Of a stretch of DNA of 5,356 nucleotides, positions 1 through 5,356 are shown piece by piece. A program made the translations under genes and the position numbers. The notes below the pieces were generated by a model that saw only the letters and a program-made list of their open reading frames with translations, had not been told where the DNA came from and searched no databases. The DNA is from Acidaminococcaceae bacterium (GTDB taxonomy: Bacteria > Bacillota > Negativicutes > Acidaminococcales > Acidaminococcaceae). The stretch spans positions 1 to 5,356 of the forward strand of contig DOSQ01000183.1 in the NCBI GenBank assembly GCA_003512125.1, in the 5' to 3' direction. Positions within the stretch are counted from its first letter, which is position 1. Each line of letters opens with the position of its first letter.

Positions 1-482
1 GGGAATGGGATGACCCTGTCTGTGCCGGCAGTTTTACGGAATTCGGCAGCTATACTCTTCTTCCCATTGTGAAGCTGTTGGGTACGAAGAATCTGAAATG
101 GCATTTTCAGTCCGTTTTGAATAAAAACAGAGTGGACAGCTATACAAAGGTATTATTTTCCTGCGGGGATAAAATGGCTGCAACTAAAACAGGCCTGGGT
201 ATAAAGTCTGCAGGGGAACTGACTGTCAGCGGTACAAAGGGTTATATTCGCGTGCCGGCGCCCTGGTGGAAAACAAGAGTTTTTGAAGTACATTCGGAAG
301 ACCCCCGTGATATACAAGTGTTCTCCAATGATTTTCTGGGAGAAGGCCTGCGCTATGAATTGGGGGATTTTTTGTACCGGGTCAGAGGGCATTCCGGCAG
401 GGAGTACAAACTGCGACCGGAAGAATCCGTCTTAATGGCTGAGATTATGGAGGATTTCCTGAGGTGGCGCCGTGCGCAGTGA
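1..482 (+). CDS. Gfo/Idh/MocA-family oxidoreductase, C-terminal part (5'-truncated)
   Basis: The frame is open from the left edge (first full codon at 3) to TGA at 480-482, giving 159 visible residues. A GTG at 69 could pass for a start, but the 22 codons before it encode family sequence (GSFTEFGSYTLLPIVKLLG), so the gene begins outside the window. Seen: the G-S-x-x-E-x-G-x-Y-x-L-x-P-I block followed by LLG, typical of the alpha/beta substrate domain; the strand GELTVSGTKGYIRVPAPWW; and a GEGLRYEL segment leading to a closing helix with PEESVLMAEIMEDF. Family knowledge: these enzymes oxidise or reduce sugars, inositols or related polyols with NAD(P), using an N-terminal Rossmann domain and a catalytic Lys, both outside the window. 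Relatives in surface-glycan loci are sometimes fused to a cytidylyltransferase; that cannot be tested here. The role is inferred to be precursor synthesis. The last 11 nt overlap the next gene. Family call firm, substrate unknown. Confidence 0.85.
   Translation, partial: EWDDPVCAGSFTEFGSYTLLPIVKLLGTKNLKWHFQSVLNKNRVDSYTKVLFSCGDKMAATKTGLGIKSAGELTVSGTKGYIRVPAPWWKTRVFEVHSEDPRDIQVFSNDFLGEGLRYELGDFLYRVRGHSGREYKLRPEESVLMAEIMEDFLRWRRAQ
461..467 (+). promoter_or_regulatory. Shine-Dalgarno site for the GTG start at 472
   Basis: GAGGTGG lies inside the 3' end of the oxidoreductase gene, with 4 nt between it and the GTG at 472 (7 nt counting from the GAGG core). It decides the start in favour of GTG 472 over the in-frame ATG at 499, which has no comparable purine-rich site. 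Because the site is within the upstream coding sequence, translation of the two genes is probably coupled. Confidence 0.6.
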
Positions 483-1773
483 GTTAAAGCAGTTTCCGAT
501 GGAAGCGGGCTGTGGTGTGGACGGGCAAAGCGGTCTCCTGTGCCCGTTACAAAGCGCGGCTGTCAATTTTGAACCGATGCAAATAGCGGCAGGGGAGCAG
601 CTTTTCCCATTGAAGCCGGATCTGGAATATCAGGTTGCGATGTATTCCCCGGAACCGGATCCGCAATATATTTATACGTATTCCTATCCGCCGGAAGCGA
701 ACCTGACGGCATTTTATCCGGATAAATCTGTTTTTCAATGGAAAACCGGTCCCTGTTTGTTCTCTGAACCGGCTTATGTGCGCATAATCGTGCGGGCAGA
801 TATTCAGGCTGACGGAGTTACTCTTGCGGATTATTTCCGTTGGGAAGGGGAAGAGAAAAGTGCAGGACCGCTGCCCCGTTGGATTGATGAGGAAGCGGAA
901 CGGGTAGCCAGACGCGTACAGCAATGCAGGCGCCCGGACGACCTGGTGTTTTTTCTGTTGACGGATATCCATTATACGACCGGCTGTAACTGGTCCTGTA
1001 CAGCGGCGTCGCTGTCTGCCACAAAGCAGTGTATCAGTCCGGACGGGATTATTCAGTTGGGAGACATTACCGACGGGCTTCTGCCGACGATCTGGACGCA
1101 GCGCTATGCCGGCAGGGTGCTTGCGGATATCAAGTCGCTGGGATTGCCGTTTTTTGGATGTCTGGGGAATCATGATCGGAATTTCTTCCGCGGCAATACC
1201 CAGGGTCTTTCCCTTAAAGCTTGTTCGCAGCTTTGCCTTGGCAGAGATGATCCGGATTATTATACGGACTATCCGGAACAGCGACTGCGGACGATTTTTC
1301 TGGATTCCTTTGACCCGGAACGGCGGGAAAGGTATGGGTTTTCCGTAAAGACCTTGCGGCATCTTCTGGAGATGCTGGATGAAACGCCGTATGGCTGGCG
1401 GTTGCTGCTTTTTTCGCATGTGCCGCCCCTGGCAAGGCTCCATGTCTGGAGTAATACGATTCTGGGGTCAGAAGATGCCATCGGTTTGATAAACAGGTTC
1501 CGCAGAAAACGGAATCTTGCGGTTGCCTGGGTTCACGGGCATAACCATGCCGAACAGGTTTTTAACGGTACGGGTTTTCCTATCGCCTCTCTAGGCTGCA
1601 GCAAGCTGGAAGCGTTTCCGGAATATAAACCGCCGGGTTCTGTAACCCGGATGCGGAGGTGGGGCGAGCCTTCCCAGGAATTGTGGGATGTAATGGTTTT
1701 CCACGTTCACGGATCGGATTTTGATCTGATCCGGTACGGCGCCGGTGCAGACCGCTATATACGCATGAAATAA
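472..1773 (+). CDS. Calcineurin-like metallophosphoesterase with N-terminal beta-rich domain
   Basis: A 433-residue protein. The C-terminal two thirds carry the full metallophosphoesterase set in order: D165-x-H167 (TDIHY), G197-D198-x-x-D201-G202, G232-N233-H234-D235, H316 (FSHVPP) and G356-H357-x-H359 (HGHNH). All expected metal ligands of the dinuclear site are present, so it should be an active phosphomonoesterase or phosphodiesterase. Residues about 25-130 form a separate region of alternating hydrophobic and polar residues with Trp and Tyr (W90, YIYTYSYPP at 66-74), which I read as a beta-sandwich of unknown ligand; I do not recognise it as a named domain. No signal peptide or membrane segment is visible, so it is probably cytoplasmic. 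The start is GTG with a good ribosome site; ATG 499 is the alternative. Its place between an oxidoreductase and LicD suggests it acts on a phosphorylated glycan precursor or phosphodiester substituent (inference). Fold firm, substrate unknown. Confidence 0.88.
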   Translation: MRSELKQFPMEAGCGVDGQSGLLCPLQSAAVNFEPMQIAAGEQLFPLKPDLEYQVAMYSPEPDPQYIYTYSYPPEANLTAFYPDKSVFQWKTGPCLFSEPAYVRIIVRADIQADGVTLADYFRWEGEEKSAGPLPRWIDEEAERVARRVQQCRRPDDLVFFLLTDIHYTTGCNWSCTAASLSATKQCISPDGIIQLGDITDGLLPTIWTQRYAGRVLADIKSLGLPFFGCLGNHDRNFFRGNTQGLSLKACSQLCLGRDDPDYYTDYPEQRLRTIFLDSFDPERRERYGFSVKTLRHLLEMLDETPYGWRLLLFSHVPPLARLHVWSNTILGSEDAIGLINRFRRKRNLAVAWVHGHNHAEQVFNGTGFPIASLGCSKLEAFPEYKPPGSVTRMRRWGEPSQELWDVMVFHVHGSDFDLIRYGAGADRYIRMK

Positions 1774-1794
1774 AACAGTATTGACGGTGATGGC

Positions 1795-2631
1795 ATGATC
1801 TATCTGGATCCCCAAAATCTCCGGCAGCTTCAGCTTACGGAGCTGGAACTGCTGGAGGAAGCGGACAGAGTTGCGAAAAAATATAATATTTCCTATTGCA
1901 TTATTGCCGGTACCATGCTGGGAGCTGTCCGTCACGGCGGTTTCATCCCCTGGGATGACGACGTGGACATTGCCATGCTGCGCAGCGAATATGAACGGTT
2001 CCGGGAGGCCTGCCAAAAGGAGCTGGATCCCCGGAAGTTTTATTTTCAGGATCACACGGTCACAGAAGGTTACCGCTGGGGTTACGGAAAACTGCGGCGC
2101 AAAGGTTCCCTGTTCCTGCGGGAACATCAGGAACATATGCCCTATGAGCAGGGCATCTTTATGGATGTGTTTCCGCTGGACCCGGTTCCGGAAAGCCGAA
2201 TGGGGCGGAGTCTCAAAAACCTGGAATGTTTTCTGGTGCGGAAGCTGCTTTGGGCAAGGGTCGGAAAAAAAGCGGACCGTAACCCCTTGTACCGGCTTTT
2301 ATATGCTGTAATGGACAAGATTCCGGAAAAGCGCATCCTGGAGTATTATGACGATATGATCGAGCATTCTAAAAGCTGTCGCTCCTCCTGGGTCCGGATC
2401 CTGATGTTCCCCACGCCCAATGATGCGTACGGATATCTTGCCAAATGGTATCAGGGCGGGGAGGATGTCCTTTTCGAAGGGAAACCGTTCCCGGGGGTTA
2501 AAGATGCGGATGAATATCTCCGGTTCAAGTTCGGGGAGTATATGACGCTCCCGCCAGCGGAGAAGCGGAAGGTGCATCCGGTATCCGCTTTTTCTTTGCC
2601 GGATTCAGAAGATGTTCAGAAAGATTTGTGA
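1795..2631 (+). CDS. LicD-family phosphotransferase (phosphocholine/phosphopolyol transfer to glycan)
   Basis: A 278-residue, full-length LicD-type protein. The family signature is at residues 39-59: GTMLGAVRHGG followed by PWDDDVDI, with D54, D55, D56 and D58 as the likely metal and nucleotide-binding acidic cluster. It is followed by GIFMDVFPLD (120-129) and the C-terminal part of the family, including FEGKPFPGVKDADEYL (227-242), the FGEYMTLPP stretch (246-254) and KRKVHP (257-262). Family knowledge: LicD proteins have a nucleotidyltransferase-like fold, related to fukutin and FKRP, and move a phospho-alcohol (choline phosphate in Haemophilus and pneumococcus, other phosphopolyols elsewhere) from a CDP carrier to a surface sugar. 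The actual donor is not readable here; no choline uptake or kinase gene is in view. The ATG start follows a 21-nt gap containing GGTGAT at 1786-1791, a partial match to the anti-SD complement. No membrane segment is obvious. The gene lies in the same frame and operon as its neighbours. Confidence 0.93.
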   Translation: MIYLDPQNLRQLQLTELELLEEADRVAKKYNISYCIIAGTMLGAVRHGGFIPWDDDVDIAMLRSEYERFREACQKELDPRKFYFQDHTVTEGYRWGYGKLRRKGSLFLREHQEHMPYEQGIFMDVFPLDPVPESRMGRSLKNLECFLVRKLLWARVGKKADRNPLYRLLYAVMDKIPEKRILEYYDDMIEHSKSCRSSWVRILMFPTPNDAYGYLAKWYQGGEDVLFEGKPFPGVKDADEYLRFKFGEYMTLPPAEKRKVHPVSAFSLPDSEDVQKDL

Positions 2632-2640
2632 TATAAACGT

Positions 2641-2645
2641 AAGGA
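2641..2645 (+). promoter_or_regulatory. Shine-Dalgarno site fixing the start of the multidomain gene at 2654
   Basis: AAGGA with 8 nt before the ATG at 2654. The longer in-frame alternative, ATG 2612, would overlap the end of licD by 20 nt, has only a weak purine stretch before it, and adds 14 residues (MFRKICDINVRTDG) with no family character. I therefore take 2654 as the start, giving 852 rather than 866 residues. Confidence 0.65.
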
Positions 2646-2653
2646 CAGACGGT

Positions 2654-5212
2654 ATGGAAACGAAAACCTTGCTACAAACAATTCAGGCCCGGGGCGTTGT
2701 GCTGTTTGGCACAGGTTTTGTGGCGGAAAAAATAGTGCATACGCTGGCGGAGCAGGGCCTTGTGGACTGCATCTGCGGTTTTGTTGTCAGCAAGGCTGTT
2801 ACAACTTCTTTTAAAGGGAAACCGGTCTGGTCTCTGGCACAGTATTCAGAAATGGTTACGGCCCAACAAAACGAAAAACTGTCGCCGGAACTGCCTCTGT
2901 TGTGTATCGCAGTCCATGAATCCCTGCGGGCAACGGTAGAACAGTCTCTGTCCGAAGCCGGGCTGGAGTTTGTCTGGATGTACCCCAATTATCTGGAACT
3001 GGCCTGGGGTGCCTGTACGCCTTTTGTGACGGATATTCCGGTGCGGACGATCCTGCGGTGGCAGGAGCCGGATCAGGCCTGGATTTCGGTGCGGTATGCC
3101 GCGTTGCAGAAATGTCTTTCAGGTAAATGTAACGGCCCTGCTTCCGCGCTGTACGTAAAAGCGGCAAGCCTGTTCAGCAAGCCGGAAACAGCCCGGCAGC
3201 GCCTTGCCTATGCAACGGAAGTGGCAAGGGACATGATTGCCCGGGGTTATGACCGGAACCGCCCGATCCTGATTGACAACCGTTACCGCATCATTGACGG
3301 GCTGCACCGTCTGGCAGGTGCTGTGCTGGCGGGTTGCAGGACGGTACCCTGTCTGGTGGTAAAAGCGAGTGAACGGTTTCACGAGTACTTTCCGGAAGAA
3401 AACCGCCTGACAGAAGCGGCACGGGCAAAAGCAGGCCTGACTTCGGAAGAAAAAGAAATTTTGAAAAGAGCAAGACGGGAACTGTTGAGGGGAACGGATT
3501 ATGCCGACGGGAATGTATCGGACATACATGCCGTTACCGGGAAAGAACAAAAGGAAAGCGCTTTTTCCGTAAGCAGCGGCTCCGGACCGGAGATTACCGT
3601 GATCCTTCCCGTTTACAATGTGGCGGAGTATATGGATCAGTGCCTGGAAACGGTGACAGGGCAGACCCTGCGGCAAATTGAAATCCTTCTGATTGATGAC
3701 GGATCGACGGACGCTTCTCTTGCCAAATGTTGGGAATGGGCGGAGAAAGATCCCCGAGTCACCGTCTTCCACCGGGAAAACGATGGGGTGGCTTCTGCCC
3801 GGAATTTCGGGGTGCTGATGGCCCGGGGCAAATACATTGCATTTGTAGACCCGGATGATTGGCTGGAAAAAGATTATCTGGAAAAACTGTGGAAGGCCGC
3901 GGAAGAGGCGGATGCGGACTTTGCCGAATGCGACCTGTGGCGTTACGACAACCGCAGCGGGAAGAAGATATACCGCTCCTGCTACGGACGTATGGGGCAG
4001 GCATATACTCTTCCCGAACATATGAAATACGGGCCTACGGCAATGTATAAGGCAATCTCGCGCAGGACTCTCTGGGAGAAATACCATTTGTCCATGCCAA
4101 AATGTTCTTTTGAGTCGCCGGCTGTGTATTCGCTAATCCTGGCCCTGAGCAACCGGGTGGTCAATGTAAGGGAAGCCCTGTATTATTACCGTCGTTTCCG
4201 GGAGAATTCACTGGTAGAAAACGGCTATGCACGTAAGGACGGGAAACCTAACAACCGGCTGGCTGTCAGGGCGATGGATTTCCTGACAGAAGAATTCCGG
4301 CGTACAGGCCGGTATGAAGAGTTCGCAGGGGTTCTGGAAGGAGTGGTCAAATACCGTCTGAACGATATCCTGGCCATGCAGTTCCATCGCAAAAGTCCCG
4401 GGGATTTCCGGGAACTCGTGCAAAATTACCGGTGCTTTCTATCGGAACGGTTTCCGGAGGGACGGAACGAGCCATATGTTACCTGGGGCGGTTATAACCT
4501 GAACCGCATCCTGACCCATGTGGACTGGCTCCACGATCCCTATGCCCGGTTTAATTTTACCAGTATGGTCAGCCTGTTGAATCCGGAAAATGCTGCTTAC
4601 GGGCAAAGTCATAAAAACCGCTACCGGCAGATCATGCTGGAGCGGGAAAGGCTGCGCAGCTACTGGGAAATCCTAAGGGAACTGAAACCAAAGTTTATCT
4701 TTATTGATTTAATAGAGGAACGGTTTGACATACTGCAGCTTGGCGGCAGTTTTGTGACCATGAGCGATGCCTTTGCAGGAGCAATATTTTCCTTTGCAGA
4801 TAAAGAAGGGTTGACTGCAGAAGATTTTGCAAAGTTTGGCCAGGTGATTTCCAGAGAGTCTGTACGTTGTATGGAACTCTGGCAACGGGGGTGTCGGGAA
4901 ATGGTGGCAGAAACCCACCGCATTTGCCCGGACGTTCGTTTTGTGATTATCGAAAATTACCTTTGTGAGGCAGCAGGCAACCTGCAGGGCAGGAAACCGT
5001 TTGACAATTTGGAATCTATCCGGCGAGTGAATGCTGTCCTGCGGCAGTATTATCAGTATATGAAACAGCTTCTGCCGAAAGCGCCGGTTATTTCTCCGGC
5101 GAAAGACGAGTTGTATTTTACCGATGAGAAATATGAGTATGGTGCGATACCGTCACACCTGAATGAAATAGAGAATCAAAAGATCGCGGAAAAGATTGAA
5201 GAGGCGTTATGA
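2654..5212 (+). CDS. Multidomain glycosyltransferase: Rossmann-like + ParB/Srx-like + GT2 + DUF6270-like
   Basis: An 852-residue protein (numbering from ATG 2654). Residues 1-125: Rossmann-like domain with VVLFGTGFVAEK (G19-x-G21-x-x-A24), like those preceding transferases in polysaccharide loci. Residues about 130-240: helical lead-in, then a ParB/sulfiredoxin-like core with RPILID (203-208), IIDGLHRLAGAVLAG (213-227) and TVPCLVV (230-236). Residues 312-520: GT-A family 2 domain with ITVILPVYN (314-322), IDDGSTD (347-353), NDGVASARN (376-384) and the DxD-type FVDPDDW (397-403), ending in ALYYYRRFRENSLVE (508-522). The usual ED catalytic motif appears as E487-S488. Residues about 607-852: DUF6270-like, with FIDLIEERFD (683-692) and YGAIPSHLN (829-837). 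No signal peptide or transmembrane helix is visible, so it is probably cytoplasmic or membrane-peripheral. The role is inferred as adding a sugar to the surface-glycan repeat unit. Linker 290-311 is Ser/Gly/Glu-rich. GT2 call firm; ParB-like and DUF6270 calls rest on motif memory. Confidence 0.87.
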   Translation: METKTLLQTIQARGVVLFGTGFVAEKIVHTLAEQGLVDCICGFVVSKAVTTSFKGKPVWSLAQYSEMVTAQQNEKLSPELPLLCIAVHESLRATVEQSLSEAGLEFVWMYPNYLELAWGACTPFVTDIPVRTILRWQEPDQAWISVRYAALQKCLSGKCNGPASALYVKAASLFSKPETARQRLAYATEVARDMIARGYDRNRPILIDNRYRIIDGLHRLAGAVLAGCRTVPCLVVKASERFHEYFPEENRLTEAARAKAGLTSEEKEILKRARRELLRGTDYADGNVSDIHAVTGKEQKESAFSVSSGSGPEITVILPVYNVAEYMDQCLETVTGQTLRQIEILLIDDGSTDASLAKCWEWAEKDPRVTVFHRENDGVASARNFGVLMARGKYIAFVDPDDWLEKDYLEKLWKAAEEADADFAECDLWRYDNRSGKKIYRSCYGRMGQAYTLPEHMKYGPTAMYKAISRRTLWEKYHLSMPKCSFESPAVYSLILALSNRVVNVREALYYYRRFRENSLVENGYARKDGKPNNRLAVRAMDFLTEEFRRTGRYEEFAGVLEGVVKYRLNDILAMQFHRKSPGDFRELVQNYRCFLSERFPEGRNEPYVTWGGYNLNRILTHVDWLHDPYARFNFTSMVSLLNPENAAYGQSHKNRYRQIMLERERLRSYWEILRELKPKFIFIDLIEERFDILQLGGSFVTMSDAFAGAIFSFADKEGLTAEDFAKFGQVISRESVRCMELWQRGCREMVAETHRICPDVRFVIIENYLCEAAGNLQGRKPFDNLESIRRVNAVLRQYYQYMKQLLPKAPVISPAKDELYFTDEKYEYGAIPSHLNEIENQKIAEKIEEAL

Positions 5213-5356
5213 CAGATAAATACCGGCTTGATCCGGAGATTGCTTCCATAATTGAAAACTACCGTCCGGATCAGTATGACGATGTAATCGCTGAAAAAGA
5301 AGAATGGGAATTTGTGTACCACCTGAGCTCCCTGCGCAGGTCTCTTTTGTGCTGGT
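5209..5356 (+). CDS. N-terminus of a probable SAM-dependent methyltransferase or glycan-modifying fusion (3'-truncated)
   Basis: ATG at 5209 overlaps the TGA of the previous gene in the ATGA arrangement, with GAGG at 5201-5204 as ribosome site, so translation is probably coupled. Forty-nine codons are visible and the frame is open to the right edge. The peptide ends FVYHLSSLRRSLLCW (residues 35-49). From memory, a YHLSxxRxxLxxW block directly precedes the glycine-rich SAM-binding motif in class I methyltransferases, and in methyltransferase-glycosyltransferase fusions, of clostridial polysaccharide clusters. The SAM motif itself would lie just past the edge, so the assignment is an inference from a short segment. 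Reading it as a real gene is safe given the overlap and ribosome site; the function is tentative. Confidence 0.6.
   Translation, partial: MTDKYRLDPEIASIIENYRPDQYDDVIAEKEEWEFVYHLSSLRRSLLCW

Noticed and set aside
69..71. GTG as the start of the first gene
   Set aside because: The frame is open upstream to the window edge and encodes Gfo/Idh/MocA family residues, so the gene is truncated rather than starting here.
547..1443. Long open frame (298 codons) on the minus strand opposite the metallophosphoesterase gene
   Set aside because: Composition is low in acidic residues and rich in Arg, Ile and Gln with no family motif. The opposite strand carries a complete set of catalytic motifs, so this is an antisense shadow.
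1633..1650. Perfect 7-bp hairpin (CCGGGTT / AACCCGG, 4-nt loop)
   Set aside because: It lies inside the phosphoesterase coding sequence with no following T-run, so it is not a terminator. Likely chance in codons for Pro-Gly and Thr-Arg.
1711..1732. 9-bp hairpin with one G-U pair (GGATCGGAT / ATCTGATCC)
   Set aside because: It is coding, about 40 nt before the stop codon, and has no T-run. It could affect mRNA stability, but nothing in the sequence shows it does.
2111..2135. Nested inverted repeats (TGTTCCTG with GGAACA and with CAGGAACA)
   Set aside because: They encode conserved-frame LicD residues around FLREHQEH. The repeat comes from similar codons, and no operator-like position or promoter is nearby.
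3251..3373. A chromosome or plasmid partition ParB, or evidence of a plasmid
   Set aside because: The ParB-like core is fused in frame to a glycosyltransferase. There is no ParA, no parS-like palindrome and no helix-turn-helix domain after the core.
3119..4087. Long open frame (322 codons) on the minus strand opposite the ParB-like/GT2 region
   Set aside because: Rich in Phe, Pro, Arg and Cys, no recognisable domain, and fully opposite well-supported coding sequence. Treated as a shadow.

Overview
The window is one strand-uniform stretch of coding DNA. Five genes, all on the + strand, are packed head to tail, with 11-nt and 4-nt overlaps and gaps of 21 and 22 nt. The first gene is cut by the left edge and the last by the right edge. 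No promoter, terminator, RNA gene, mobile element or CRISPR array is visible, so this looks like the inside of a longer operon. Balanced base composition, good Shine-Dalgarno sites, a GTG start and the protein families suggest a Bacillota (Clostridia-like, possibly gut) bacterium. That placement is an inference from style; no marker gene is present.

Layout: (1) 1-482, the C-terminal part of a Gfo/Idh/MocA-type NAD(P)-dependent oxidoreductase. (2) 472-1773, a cytoplasmic calcineurin-like metallophosphoesterase with an unassigned, probably beta-rich N-terminal domain. (3) 1795-2631, a complete LicD-family protein (phosphocholine or phosphopolyol transfer to a glycan). (4) 2654-5212, an 852-residue multidomain protein: Rossmann-like domain, ParB/sulfiredoxin-like domain with a DGLHR motif, GT-A family 2 glycosyltransferase domain, and a C-terminal domain resembling DUF6270. 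(5) 5209 to the right edge, the first 49 codons of a protein whose start resembles SAM-dependent methyltransferases or methyltransferase-glycosyltransferase fusions of surface-polysaccharide loci.

Together the genes fit a cell-surface glycan locus (capsule, teichoic-acid-like polymer or exopolysaccharide) that builds a phosphate-decorated polymer. The oxidoreductase could make a sugar or polyol precursor, LicD could attach a phospho-substituent, the glycosyltransferase could extend the repeat unit, and the phosphoesterase could process a phosphorylated intermediate. The most unusual element is gene 4. It puts a ParB/Srx-like fold, known elsewhere as a CTP/ATP-binding or small-molecule kinase fold, in one chain with a glycosyltransferase and a DUF6270-like domain. 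Two expected catalytic positions look altered: the GT2 'ED' motif reads ES, and the Ser/Cys position of the C-terminal domain reads Gly.
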